Shown piece after piece: positions 8,271 to 16,429 of a stretch of 40,014 bases of DNA; the first letter of the stretch is position 1, and each line of letters begins with the position of its first letter. Below the pieces are notes generated by a model. The model searched no databases. It worked only from the letters and a program-made list of their open reading frames with translations, and was not told the origin of the DNA. The stretch is from Alteribacillus sp. YIM 98480 (GTDB lineage: Bacteria > Bacillota > Bacilli > Bacillales > Marinococcaceae): assembly GCF_009765375.1 (NCBI RefSeq), contig NZ_VTOK01000026.1:1-40014 (forward strand). Direction: 5' to 3'. The position numbers and the translations under genes are program-made.

Positions 8271-8453
8271 TTCGCTTCAGGCGGACGCTTTCACCCTCGG
8301 GGCACAAGCACGACATCTATTCCAACTCACTCTGTTCATTATCGTAGTGTCTTCTTTTTCGTGGGCTTGGATTCAGTCCCCCCCCTCGACCAGCAAGCTG
8401 CCTGCCGGGTCTTCAGCTCAAGCTTATTCCGCAGGTGTCGCCGCCTTCCGCTA
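8271..8453 (+). repeat. GC-rich Bacillaceae intergenic repeat
   Basis: It starts TTCGCTTCAGGCGGACGCTTTC and closes with a Pro-rich-looking but non-coding GCAGGTGTCGCCGCCTTCCGCT segment (quoted in part). Its GC content is well above the flanks. This pair of ends, with TCTTCAGCTCAAGCTTATTCC in between, is a pattern I recall from many Bacillaceae intergenic regions; its function is unknown. There is no transposase. Confidence 0.55.
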
Positions 8454-8792
8454 AATCGATATAGTGTTCGTGTTTGATAATCAAAATAGAACTTATGAAA
8501 TTGATTCATTTACTTTTTCTTAAGAATTTTTGGAGATCATACCCATACAACACACTAAAGTGATGAATTCAAAACTCGTTTTAAGCCGCGTGTTATAAAC
8601 GTGAGCTGAAGTTATCTCTTCATGTATATCTTTAGTAAAACAAAGAATAAAATTTTAGCATGGACGAATCATCGCCGTCGTCAAAATGTTGAGGAAATCG
8701 GTTTAAGTCTATTCGGTAACCGCCTTTACTTAAAGGCTCGGCTAGACAATTTTTCTTTAACGACCACGAGGAATTATATCAGCAGCCTTTAC
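8454..8792. other. Gene-free AT-rich stretch
   Basis: About 340 bp between the GC-rich repeat and the 3' end of the HAD gene. A 74-codon plus-strand reading frame (8622-8846) has no ribosome site, no recognisable motif and overlaps the HAD gene. I see no promoter pair or terminator that I would defend. Confidence 0.5.
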
Positions 8793-9701
8793 TTATGGCA
8801 ACTGATTTTTTTCACTGCTTTTAAAAACATGAGGAGAGGAACTTAAAATATATTTTTCGATTGCATAGGCAACCCCATTATTGTCATGGTGTGTTGTTTC
8901 ATAGGTGGCTACCCGTTTTACATCTTCTTCAGCATTGCCCATCGCAATACTAATGGCAGCAGCATTAAATAGCGGAAGGTCATTATAATTGTCACCTATT
9001 GCAAATGTGGAAGAAATATTTAATCCCGCATGTTTTGCAATATGGAGAAGCCCTTTTCCTTTCTGAGTATCCGGGTTCATGATCTCAAGGTTATCGCGTC
9101 CTGAGGAAGTAATAAGCACATTATGTTTATCTCCCCAAGATTTCCGGCATGTATCAAGCTTTTGTTCAAGCATAGATACAATAAGAAATTTATAAACGGT
9201 AAGGTCATTATCAACAATCATACTTGCAGAGTGCAGCTCTTTCATATTTGCCTGTCTATGATGACCGTCTGCTCTGCGTCGAATGGCTTCTTTTATTTCT
9301 TCTCCTTCTTCTTTGTCCTGTGTATATATGTTCAAGTCATTCATAAAAAACTCTCGGGATCGGGTCGGGGAAAATAACCCCTTGTCAGTGTATATGTGAA
9401 AATAATATTCATTGTCATTAAGCCACTCTACCAAGTTGATGGCTTCTTGCTGACCCATAAAGGATTCTTGAATCTGTTCTCCTTCCCAAAACACTCTGGC
9501 CCCATTTAGAGAAATAATTCCGTCGGGAGTAACATTTACAGACCCAAGTAATCTTTCTACGTCTGGTAACCCTCGGCCCGTTGCAATAATAACTTTATGT
9601 CCTTCTGCTTGAAGCAATTTGAGTGCTTGTGCATTTTTTTCTGAAACAAATCCTTCTGAATGTAAAAGAGTTCCGTCCATGTCAATTGCTACTGCGTTCA
9701 T
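8793..9701 (-). CDS. Cof-type HAD-superfamily phosphatase
   Basis: A 302-residue haloacid-dehalogenase phosphatase of the Cof (IIB-cap) group. Motif I is IDMDGTLL near residue 6, motif II IIATGRG around 40, the cap domain spans roughly residues 80-200, and motif IV is IGDNYNDLPLF near 235. Such enzymes hydrolyse sugar phosphates or flavin phosphates; the substrate cannot be read from sequence. The start is placed at the ATG that follows GAGGTGA and opens with MNAVAIDMDG; an upstream in-frame start (9737) would add 12 atypical residues. It stands alone in its context. Confidence 0.87.
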   Translation of the reverse strand: MNAVAIDMDGTLLHSEGFVSEKNAQALKLLQAEGHKVIIATGRGLPDVERLLGSVNVTPDGIISLNGARVFWEGEQIQESFMGQQEAINLVEWLNDNEYYFHIYTDKGLFSPTRSREFFMNDLNIYTQDKEEGEEIKEAIRRRADGHHRQANMKELHSASMIVDNDLTVYKFLIVSMLEQKLDTCRKSWGDKHNVLITSSGRDNLEIMNPDTQKGKGLLHIAKHAGLNISSTFAIGDNYNDLPLFNAAAISIAMGNAEEDVKRVATYETTHHDNNGVAYAIEKYILSSSPHVFKSSEKNQLP

Positions 9702-9793
9702 AGTTGTCACCTCAGTATAAACTATATTAAAAAACATCCTTTTAGCTGTATAAGATAAATTAAGGGCGTGAAATTAAATTTCCCTTCATTATT

Positions 9794-9833
9794 AATGAGA
9801 ATGCTAGTATGCACACGCATTTCAATTCTCATT
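9794..9833. repeat. Inverted repeat AATGAGAAT / ATTCTCATT
   Basis: Perfect 9-bp arms at 9794-9802 and 9825-9833, 22 nt apart, in the gap between the divergent HAD gene and the small-protein cassette. It has no T-run. It could be an operator for either gene. Confidence 0.4.
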
Positions 9834-9958
9834 TACAATAGGGTAACACGAAATGCACGAGAAAAGGTAGTTTCATACGTTTTTGAGTAGTAAGATATTT
9901 TTATATTGCACCTTCTAATTCATTCTTACATATGGTGAAAATGGGGGTGCATTTCAAT

Positions 9959-10255
9959 ATGTTTAATAACAACAATAATAAAAATAACTCTTCTTTGCCC
10001 CCATACACGGTAGCTGATTTATTAAATGGACATAACTTAGATATTATCGCAGCGGTTTTACTTGTAACAGGGAAGCTTAAAGTGAACACGGTTGAAATAT
10101 ACCGGGGAGAACCTACAGTAGAGGTCCACCTTATAGGGGACTATAAAAACGGAACGAATGACAAAGCGACAAAAATGGCCGACTTTTTAAAAGAAAATGG
10201 TGATATGACGGTTGACGATGTAATGGAAGCGATAAAGCAGCGGTTAAGTAGATAA
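9959..10255 (+). CDS. Small protein of unknown function
   Basis: A 98-residue protein. It begins with an Asn-rich tract (MFNNNNNKNN), followed by a probably folded part: YTVADLLNGHNLDIIAAVLL, then VEIYRGEPTVEVHLIGDY, and a C-terminal helix pair. I do not recognise the family. The start is the ATG after a GGGGGTG ribosome site, nine codons inside the longest frame. It is followed at 23 bp by a 48-residue gene with a similarly Asn-rich start, then a terminator, so the two form a small operon. A spore or envelope function would be a guess. Confidence 0.7.
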   Translation: MFNNNNNKNNSSLPPYTVADLLNGHNLDIIAAVLLVTGKLKVNTVEIYRGEPTVEVHLIGDYKNGTNDKATKMADFLKENGDMTVDDVMEAIKQRLSR

Positions 10256-10278
10256 AAAAGAGAGGATGATTCCAAAAA

Positions 10279-10425
10279 ATGTTTGAAAATAACAATCCTT
10301 CATTTGATGGAGTGACTTTCAATAATGCAATAATATGGGTGGTATTTATAGCTTTGCTTTTATTTGGGGCTGTAGAGACCGGAGAAGGAACAGTCATTCC
10401 TGAAGTTATGGGTGGAACTAATTAA
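10279..10425 (+). CDS. 48-residue single-span membrane microprotein
   Basis: It reads MFENNNPSFDGVTFNN, then a hydrophobic span (AIIWVVFIALLLFGAVE, about residues 17-33) and a short polar end. AGAGAGG lies about 11 nt ahead of the ATG, the preceding gene ends 23 bp upstream, and a strong terminator begins at the stop codon. The matching MF-Asn-rich start of the neighbour suggests related roles. I know no family for it. Confidence 0.65.
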   Translation: MFENNNPSFDGVTFNNAIIWVVFIALLLFGAVETGEGTVIPEVMGGTN

Positions 10426-10468
10426 AAAACACGACTAAAACGCTATATTCGTTTAGTCGTGTTTTTTT
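10425..10468 (+). terminator. Terminator of the small-protein cassette
   Basis: AAAAACACGACTAAA pairs with TTTAGTCGTGTTTTT around a 12-nt loop. The T-run also exists in reverse, so it may also serve prfC from the other side. Confidence 0.88.
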
Positions 10469-10534
10469 ATCGGAAGATTTTATCGTTTTATTAAAACTTT
10501 CAGTGATAAGGACTTCCGAATATAAAGAAATTTA

Positions 10535-12118
10535 TTATTTCATATAAGAGTTTTCGTAAAAGGTGAGTTGTGGATATTTATCTTTTGTCATATTCATTTG
10601 GAATTCATTATCGAATAAAGCGACTATTCTTCCGTCTCTATCTACAGCCAGGTTTTTTTGGCGCTTTTTAAAGTTTCCTAATTCATCAGACTCTCCATTT
10701 ACCCATCGAGCAATCGAAAAAGGAAGTTTTTCAAGACGAATATCAGCATTATACTCATTTTTTAAGCGATATTCCATCACTTCAAATTGCAGAACCCCTA
10801 CAACACCGATGATTTGCTGTTCTGGGTATTTATTGTACGTTTGAAATAACTGAACAGCACCTTCTTCGGTCAGCTGCTGAAGCCCTTTCTCAAATGATTT
10901 ATGCTTCATAGCGTCTTTAACCGATATGGCGGCAAAATGTTCTGGAGAAAAGTGAGGCATTTCATCAAATTGAAAATCACTGCTGTCAGCTAATGTGTCT
11001 CCAATTCGAAAGGTGCCTGGGTCGTATAATCCAATAATATCTCCGGCATAGGCCTCTTTTACAATATTTCGGTCCTGGGCTAAAAATTGGGTAGGCTGTG
11101 CTAAACGCATTGCTTTGTTAAAGCGGACATGGTTTACTTGCATTCCTTGTGTATACTTACCAGAAGTTATACGTAAAAAGGCAATACGATCACGATGTTT
11201 TGGATTCATGTTTGCTTGGATTTTAAACACAAAACCCGAGAAGGTTTCTTGTACCGGTTCAATAAACCCTTGATCACTGTCACGGCCAACTGGTGCAGGA
11301 GCCAGGTTCAAAAAGTGTTCGAGAAAATTCTGCACGCCAAAATTAGATATAGCACTTCCAAAAAATACAGGAGTTAATTCTCCGCTTTTAATTTTAGGTT
11401 CATCGTAAGGATCGCCAGCTACGTCCAATAGTTCCATTTCTTCTCTAAATTGAGAGAGTAGAGAAGGATCAATGATTTCATCAAGCATCGGGTCATCCGG
11501 ACCGCTTGTTTGTTTAATCTCGACATGAGAAGGGTTGTCTGCATTATACAGTTCAACTTTTTTGGAATGACGGTCATATATACCATAAAAGTCCATGCCC
11601 ATACCAATCGGCCAATTCATTGGGTATGAGCGAATGCCGAGCAGGTTTTCCATTTCTTCCATGAGTTCAAATGGATCTCTTCCTTGCCGGTCGAGTTTGT
11701 TGATAAATGTGAAAATAGGAATACCCCGCATACTGCAGACTTTAAACAATTTTTTGGTCTGGGCCTCAACCCCTTTTGCTGCGTCAATTAACATTGTAGC
11801 AGAGTCAGCGGCTGTCAGCGTACGGTAGGTATCTTCACTAAAATCTTCGTGGCCGGGAGTGTCTAGTATATTAATTTGATGATCTTTATAATGAAATTCC
11901 ATCACAGAGCTGGTAACAGAAATGCCGCGCTGTTTTTCAATTTCCATCCAGTCACTGGTTGCATGCTTTGTATTTTTCTTCCCCTTTACAGTACCAGCTT
12001 CTCGAATGGCTCCTCCAAAATAAAGAAGTTTCTCGGTTAAAGTGGTCTTCCCAGCGTCAGGGTGAGAAATAATAGCAAACGTTTTTCGAGATTGTATTTC
12101 TTCCTCAAGCTTACTCAT
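10535..12118 (-). CDS. prfC: Peptide chain release factor 3
   Basis: A 527-residue translational GTPase, the usual RF3 length. It recycles RF1/RF2 from the ribosome after peptide release. GTPase motifs are in place: HPDAGKTT at residues 19-26 (P-loop), DTPGH at 86-90, and NKLD at 140-143; the RF3-typical GAIREAGTVKGKK stretch follows the P-loop. EF-Tu-like and RF3 C-terminal domains complete it, with the characteristic FQFDEMPHFSPE and VVGVLQFEV segments. The ATG is preceded by AAAGGAT/AAAGGAG. It is transcribed away from the RsbR paralogue upstream and ends near the cassette terminator. As I recall, RF3 is absent from some Bacillus species. Confidence 0.94.
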   Translation of the reverse strand: MSKLEEEIQSRKTFAIISHPDAGKTTLTEKLLYFGGAIREAGTVKGKKNTKHATSDWMEIEKQRGISVTSSVMEFHYKDHQINILDTPGHEDFSEDTYRTLTAADSATMLIDAAKGVEAQTKKLFKVCSMRGIPIFTFINKLDRQGRDPFELMEEMENLLGIRSYPMNWPIGMGMDFYGIYDRHSKKVELYNADNPSHVEIKQTSGPDDPMLDEIIDPSLLSQFREEMELLDVAGDPYDEPKIKSGELTPVFFGSAISNFGVQNFLEHFLNLAPAPVGRDSDQGFIEPVQETFSGFVFKIQANMNPKHRDRIAFLRITSGKYTQGMQVNHVRFNKAMRLAQPTQFLAQDRNIVKEAYAGDIIGLYDPGTFRIGDTLADSSDFQFDEMPHFSPEHFAAISVKDAMKHKSFEKGLQQLTEEGAVQLFQTYNKYPEQQIIGVVGVLQFEVMEYRLKNEYNADIRLEKLPFSIARWVNGESDELGNFKKRQKNLAVDRDGRIVALFDNEFQMNMTKDKYPQLTFYENSYMK

Positions 12119-12194
12119 CTATATAATCCTTTCTCCTTTATAATCAAACAACTCAACCCTTTCATCATAAACGATCCATTAATTTTACACAAAT

Positions 12195-12222
12195 AAATCT
12201 GTCAGCGAGAGCCGACAGATTT
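12195..12222 (-). terminator. Hairpin after the RsbR paralogue
   Basis: AAATCTGTC pairs with GACAGATTT across 10 nt, 8 bp past the stop codon. It has a modest T-rich tail on the minus strand. Confidence 0.6.
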
Positions 12223-12229
12223 GGTTGAG

Positions 12230-13078
12230 TTATGAAGTGTAAGTTGAATGCTGTAAAAGAGCTTGTTCTAATGTCAAAAACTTAGCAATGTGTTTAAAAG
12301 AAATCCCTAACTGAACAATCGTTTGTGAAAGTTCCGGTCTCATACCGGAGATACTCGCGTCAATACCCAATAGCTGTAATGCATCGATTAATTGGTTTAA
12401 ATGCTGTGCAAACCATGTATTAATTGTATTAATACCGGAGAGATCAATAATAATATAGGATAACTCTAATTCCGTAGCTCTTTCTAATGTTCTTTTTTGT
12501 AAAAACTCGGAACGCTCATCATCCATATCTCCAATTAACGGAAGGACTGCTGTCCCTTGTTTTATTGGAACAACAGGTACAGAAATTTCCTGCATTTGAG
12601 ATTTAGCATGTTCTAGTTCAACAATATGCTGGTGTAAAAAAGTGTGGCTGAAAGCATAAGTGGCTTGATCAAGAAGCGATTCAAATTTACTGTAAATATT
12701 AAAAGCATCATGAAGAGGAAGGTTATCTTCTAAGCAGTGCTGTTCAATAACTTCGGTTAAGATTTTTCTGTAAAAAGGAAAGACAAGTAGTGCCGTAGAA
12801 AGACTCACATTGTGTTTTATACAATAATCAGCTGCTTTTTCTCCCCATGTTCTAATTTGAGATTTTAAACTCTCTGATTCTGCAAGCTGATTTATGACTC
12901 CTTCGCCTATGGTAGCAAAAAGATCTTCTCTTAGTTTAGTAACATAATCGTTATTTTTTGCAAACCTGAAGCGAGAATCGTTTTTTTGCAAATTATCCAT
13001 TTTCTCGCTTAATATCGTTGTGTTTTTTAATAGATATTCTCCGATATTTTGCATGGTTTGCGGATTCTCGTTGTCCAT
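12230..13078 (-). CDS. RsbR-family stressosome protein (paralogue)
   Basis: A 282-residue co-antagonist of the RsbR type: an N-terminal non-haem globin-like helical sensor domain (about residues 40-150), a linker helix, and a C-terminal STAS domain (about 165-275). In RsbRA two threonines are phosphorylated by RsbT. The second is kept here (Thr221 in DLSGINTINTW), but the first is Asp187 in PLIGDMDDERS. The protein should join RsbRA and RsbS in the stressosome and tune sigma-B release. It lies far from the sigB operon and has a good sigma-B-type promoter at 13147-13172. GAGGGG stands 10 nt before the ATG. B. subtilis RsbRB, RC and RD are the nearest comparisons. Confidence 0.9.
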   Translation of the reverse strand: MDNENPQTMQNIGEYLLKNTTILSEKMDNLQKNDSRFRFAKNNDYVTKLREDLFATIGEGVINQLAESESLKSQIRTWGEKAADYCIKHNVSLSTALLVFPFYRKILTEVIEQHCLEDNLPLHDAFNIYSKFESLLDQATYAFSHTFLHQHIVELEHAKSQMQEISVPVVPIKQGTAVLPLIGDMDDERSEFLQKRTLERATELELSYIIIDLSGINTINTWFAQHLNQLIDALQLLGIDASISGMRPELSQTIVQLGISFKHIAKFLTLEQALLQHSTYTS

Positions 13079-13146
13079 TAAAATTCAACCCCTCGTTCTT
13101 TCTAAATGTTATGTATATAAAGATACAGGTATAAATCTTAAAAATA

Positions 13147-13172
13147 ATACCCTTTTTTGTAAACGTCAAAAC
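13147..13172 (-). promoter_or_regulatory. Sigma-B-type promoter of the RsbR paralogue
   Basis: On the minus strand: GTTTTG (13172-13167), 14 bp, GGGTAT (13152-13147). The -10 is a perfect sigma-B element and the spacing is standard. It sits about 70 bp ahead of the start codon. Confidence 0.7.
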
Positions 13173-13345
13173 TTATTATTCCTCTTTTCTTTTAAAAAAA
13201 TTTAATACAATGTGGGAAGATTTTAAAAAAATATATGAATTACCAAATTTAGCCTTAAGAGGAAAAAACATGTGGTAGAGTGAAACTAAAGCAAGAGATG
13301 AACACAAAATGTTCATACTCTTCCATTTATAAGGGAGGAATAATC

Positions 13346-13480
13346 ATGAGTAAAAAATTTCTTTATACTTTATTGACTGGGGTATTAGCAACAAGTGTTC
13401 TAGCGGCTTGCGGTGACGTGGAAGAGGATCCTGCCATGGAAGAAGACGGTGGTATGGAAGAAGACGCTGGGATGGAATAA
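13346..13480 (+). CDS. 44-residue acidic lipoprotein
   Basis: A lipoprotein precursor: MSKKF, a hydrophobic stretch, and a lipobox LAAC with the lipidated Cys at residue 21. The remaining 23 residues are nearly all acidic or small, with two copies of a MEEDGG/MEEDAG unit. AAGGGAGG lies 8 nt before the ATG; the longer in-frame reading from 13280 has no ribosome site. A strong terminator follows 18 bp later, so it is a single-gene unit. The role is unknown. Similar tiny Asp/Glu-rich lipoproteins occur in other Bacillaceae as far as I recall; a surface-charge or cation role is only a guess. Confidence 0.75.
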   Translation: MSKKFLYTLLTGVLATSVLAACGDVEEDPAMEEDGGMEEDAGME

Positions 13481-13497
13481 TAATTAATACAGTGACG

Positions 13498-13527
13498 AAA
13501 AGCGCTGCCGCAGCAGCGCTTTTTTTA
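13498..13527 (+). terminator. Terminator of the small lipoprotein gene
   Basis: AAAGCGCTGC pairs with GCAGCGCTTT around a short loop, followed by seven T. Confidence 0.92.
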
Positions 13528-13875
13528 AAAGGTAGTTTTCTTAGCTATCAAAGCGATAGTCCAAGTTTTATACTATGAGGAGAAAATTAAAAAGGTCAGC
13601 TGTAATCAAGTAAGACTTTATTTCGCATATTTTCCGTCTTTATTACAATACTGTAACAATAAGAGAGTAAAAAGACCTAAATATTTAATAGAATAACAAA
13701 ACTTTAGATGTGTAATTTCCTGTATGAAAGCATTTTTGTATTTAATTAATGAAAAATATTAAAAGTGAAGTGAGCATATTGTATCAATGAAGTAATTAAC
13801 ATATGATACCAACAATTTCCCTCCCCCTTTCTAAGTTTCATAGTTATGGCATAATAAGTGGCGGAGGTGTTAAAT
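13528..13875. other. Gene-free AT-rich interval
   Basis: About 350 bp between the lipoprotein terminator and the CAP-protein start. It has no open frame with a ribosome site, and no repeat or hairpin that I would defend. A promoter for the CAP gene must lie here, but I could not fix its boxes. Confidence 0.5.
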
Positions 13876-14661
13876 ATGAAAAAAATCGTTTTATCACTTG
13901 CCGTATTAATTGCTTTCCCAGCGGCAGTGAATGCTCAAGAAAGTCAACCAGTTGATTCTGGAGAACTCTTTTCAAAATTAGCTGAACAGAGTAATTTGAC
14001 GGAATACGAGTTATTTCAAGCTACTCCGGAATTAGAAGAGTTGGATGTATATAATACAATAGAACAATACACTACTCCGGGGGAAGTAACGGAACAACCT
14101 AATGAAGATCAAGCGGCAGAGGAAGAAGAAACAACTCCAGCTTCTGAACAAGAGGCAGAAGAAGAAACAACCCCAGCTGCTGAAGAACAAGTTCCAGCAG
14201 CAGAACAGCAAGCTCCTGCCACTGGAGACACAGCAGCAGAACAAAATACAGGAAATGACGAAGAAGTTGCTAGCGAAAGTGAATTCGAACAAGAAGTCAT
14301 TCGTTTGACTAATGAAGAAAGAGAAAAGCAGGGCCTGCAGCCTCTTGAACCATATAGTGAGCTTTCTGATGTGGCAAGAGACAAGTCTGAAGATATGAGA
14401 GATGCTGGATACTTTTCTCACAACAGCCCAAATTACGGCAGCCCATTTGATATGATGGACACGTATGGTATTGAGTACCAAGGTGCTGGAGAAAACATTG
14501 CTGCTGGTCAGCAATCTCCTGAGCAAGTTGTAGAAGGCTGGATGAACTCAGAAGGTCACCGTGAAAACATTTTAAATGGCAGCTTTACTCACATCGGTGT
14601 CGGACATGCTGAAGGTGGAAGCTACGGTAATTACTGGACACAAATGTTTGTTACGAAATAA
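13876..14661 (+). CDS. Secreted CAP-domain (SCP/PR1-like) protein
   Basis: A 261-residue exported protein. Residues 1-20 are a signal peptide ending VNA before QES. Residues about 60-135 are a low-complexity linker rich in Glu, Ala, Pro and Thr, including repeats of EEETTPA. Residues 140-261 form a CAP domain of the YkwD type, with the expected histidines and acids: YFSHNSP, GENIAAG and SEGHRENIL. Such proteins are secreted or wall-associated, and the biochemical role is not settled. GGAGGTG precedes the chosen ATG; the longer frame from 13858 adds six residues without a ribosome site. The acidic linker fits a salt-adapted exoprotein. Confidence 0.87.
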   Translation: MKKIVLSLAVLIAFPAAVNAQESQPVDSGELFSKLAEQSNLTEYELFQATPELEELDVYNTIEQYTTPGEVTEQPNEDQAAEEEETTPASEQEAEEETTPAAEEQVPAAEQQAPATGDTAAEQNTGNDEEVASESEFEQEVIRLTNEEREKQGLQPLEPYSELSDVARDKSEDMRDAGYFSHNSPNYGSPFDMMDTYGIEYQGAGENIAAGQQSPEQVVEGWMNSEGHRENILNGSFTHIGVGHAEGGSYGNYWTQMFVTK

Positions 14662-14684
14662 AGAGATCATTGAAGAAGATCTTC

Positions 14685-14725
14685 AAGAGCAGCAAACGAT
14701 TCAACTGTTTGCTGCTCTTCTTTTT
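14685..14725 (+). terminator. Terminator of the CAP-protein gene
   Basis: A perfect 13-bp stem (AAGAGCAGCAAAC with GTTTGCTGCTCTT) and a T-rich tail. Confidence 0.92.
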
Positions 14726-14726
14726 G

Positions 14727-14822
14727 TACTTTAGGAATGTTTAACTTTGTTAAAAGGAACAAAGTATAAGAAAAACTACGACTTCCGCTAAGGACAAGGC
14801 GGCAAGCCGCGTTTCTCTAAAG
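14727..14822 (+). repeat. Dispersed repeat, copy A
   Basis: TACTTTAGGAAT, TTAACTTTGTTAA, GGAACAAAGTATAAG, AAAAACTACGACTTCCGC and a GGCGGCAAGCCGCGTTT hairpin, in that order. It shares long identical blocks with copy B (29343). The opening TACTTT and later AAAGTA are inverted, and GGC/GCC arms close the second stem, so it can fold as RNA. Confidence 0.85.
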
Positions 14823-14903
14823 GTTAAAGCATAAAAATTGAAACAATAGAAAAATCATGAGAGGATAGAATGCGGATAAATAGCATAAGGAGTGAAAAAC
14901 ACC

Positions 14904-15515
14904 ATGACAACCATTGAACTAATGAAAGAACGTCATTCCATTCGTAAATATGACAGCGAATTTAAAATACCAGAAGAAGATCTGCATGAAATTATAGAAG
15001 CCGCATCACAAGCTCCTTCTTCCTGGAATCTTCAACATTGGAGGTTTTTAGCTGTTCAATCGGAAGAGAAAAAACAGGAGCTTTTGCCGATTGCTTATAA
15101 TCAGCAGCAAGTTCAGGATAGCTCCGTTACGATCGCTATATTAGGAGACAAAGAGGCTAACCAGTCTGCTGATACGGTTTTTGATGAGTCCGTAAAGAGC
15201 GGAGCGATAACAGACGAGGTTAAAAATCAAATTGTGGCAAACATTCATGGTGCTTATGAGCAAGAAGGATTTGCGCATAAGGAGGCTTTAATTAATGCTT
15301 CATTAGCTGCCATGCAGTTAATGCTTGCTGCCAAAGAAAAGGGATATGATTCTGTTCCAATGGGTGGTTTTGATAAAGAAAAATTAATGGAGGCATTTAA
15401 CATTCCAGACCGCTATATTCCTGTAATGCTTATCTCATTAGGCAAAGGACACGGAACAACACGTGAATCATTCCGTTTTCCAGTTGAAGATGTCCTAATA
15501 AAAGAATCATTTTAA
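14904..15515 (+). CDS. NAD(P)H nitroreductase family protein
   Basis: A 203-residue FMN-dependent nitroreductase, the usual family length. It starts MTTIELMKERHSIRKYD, with the RHSIRKY phosphate-binding segment, APSSWNLQHW (FMN contact), and the NASLAAMQLMLAAKEKGYDSVPMGGFD stretch, here given by its key residues NASLAAMQLML and VPMGGFD, which recall B. subtilis MhqN and YdgI. Such enzymes reduce quinones and nitro compounds. AAGGAG precedes the ATG by 9 nt; the GTG at 14892 overlaps that site and is rejected. It stands alone between a repeat and a terminator. The quinone-sensor pair 1 kb downstream makes a role in electrophile detoxification plausible. Confidence 0.87.
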   Translation: MTTIELMKERHSIRKYDSEFKIPEEDLHEIIEAASQAPSSWNLQHWRFLAVQSEEKKQELLPIAYNQQQVQDSSVTIAILGDKEANQSADTVFDESVKSGAITDEVKNQIVANIHGAYEQEGFAHKEALINASLAAMQLMLAAKEKGYDSVPMGGFDKEKLMEAFNIPDRYIPVMLISLGKGHGTTRESFRFPVEDVLIKESF

Positions 15516-15524
15516 AATAAGGAA

Positions 15525-15566
15525 GACAAGAACCCTCCTGTTGTGCGAACTAGGAGGGTTCTTGTC
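15525..15566. terminator. Terminator between nitroreductase and hemolysin III genes
   Basis: A 15-bp stem, GACAAGAACCCTCCT with AGGAGGGTTCTTGTC, around a 12-nt loop. Neither flank has a strong T-run, but the position between convergent genes fits. Confidence 0.75.
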
Positions 15567-15629
15567 AAACGATTATAAAAAGTTTTTAGGTATGGCATTT
15601 AATGGAGCGGAATACATAATGTTTTTGAG

Positions 15630-16274
15630 TCATAATGGCAGCACATAGAGAAATACAGCAAAGAAATGCATAATAGATCCTCCAAGTACAAATACATGCC
15701 ATACTGCATGGTGATAAGGGAAGTGTCTCCACATATAAAAAATTGTACCAATCGTATACATTAAACCGCCGCCTACGAGAAACCCAATCCCCCCTGCTGG
15801 AAGAGTGGAAGTTAATGGCTGCCAAGCAAAGATAATAATCCATCCCATAAGAATGTAAAAGAGAGTAGATAGAAACATAAATTTTTTTACGAAAAAGGCC
15901 TTGAAGCCAACACCAAAAATCGCAAGACCCCACACAATCCCAAATAACGTCCAGCTTAAAGCCCCTTCAATGACGTGAAACAAAAAAGGAGTGTAAGTAC
16001 CAGCGATAAATAAATAAATAGAAGCGTGATCAAAGATTTCAAACAGGTCTTTAACTTTCCCTTTCTTAAAGCTGTGCAGCAGTGTCGAGGAAACATAAAG
16101 TAATAACATAGTAGCTCCATAAATCGAGACGCTTAGTATATGGAACGGGGTGCCATGAATGCTTGCAAATACCACGAGAAGGGTGATAGCTGCAATGCTT
16201 AAAACGATACCAACAGCGTGTGTAGCCGCATTCGCTATTTCTTCTCGCCGGGAAAACGTGTGGACTGCTGCCAT
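15630..16274 (-). CDS. Hemolysin III / PAQR-like membrane protein
   Basis: A 214-residue, seven-span protein of the hemolysin III (YqfA/YplQ) family, related to PAQR receptors. The family signature is present: EEIANAATHAVG near the N-terminus, TLLHSF, FDHASIYLFIAGTYTPF and the late HAVWHVFVLGGSIMHF. The conserved histidines and Asp of these motifs form the metal site seen in PAQR proteins. Cytolytic activity is reported only for some members; a membrane-lipid or stress role is possible. The start is the ATG that follows AAAGGAAG; an ATG eight codons upstream has no ribosome site. Confidence 0.87.
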   Translation of the reverse strand: MAAVHTFSRREEIANAATHAVGIVLSIAAITLLVVFASIHGTPFHILSVSIYGATMLLLYVSSTLLHSFKKGKVKDLFEIFDHASIYLFIAGTYTPFLFHVIEGALSWTLFGIVWGLAIFGVGFKAFFVKKFMFLSTLFYILMGWIIIFAWQPLTSTLPAGGIGFLVGGGLMYTIGTIFYMWRHFPYHHAVWHVFVLGGSIMHFFAVFLYVLPL

Positions 16275-16429
16275 AACATATTTCTTCCTTTCCTGCATTT
16301 TTCTTACAACGGATCTATTATTTGACCGAGACCTGCCGGGGCAATGGAAAACCTCATTTACATACCAGTTTACTTAATGGAGAATCAACAGTTAAGATAG
16401 TGGCCGCTTTTTCAGCTTCTATATCCGAT

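Noticed and set aside
8622-8846. 74-codon plus-strand frame between repeat and HAD gene
   Set aside because: No ribosome site or motif, and it overlaps the 3' end of the HAD gene on the other strand.
9794-9833. Fur or Zur box
   Set aside because: The arms AATGAGAAT/ATTCTCATT are too far apart and do not fit the consensus of either regulator; kept only as an inverted repeat.
14032-14526. Long minus-strand frame opposite the CAP-protein gene
   Set aside because: It is a shadow of the low-complexity Glu/Ala/Thr codons on the plus strand; composition is Phe/Ser/Cys-rich and it has no ribosome site.
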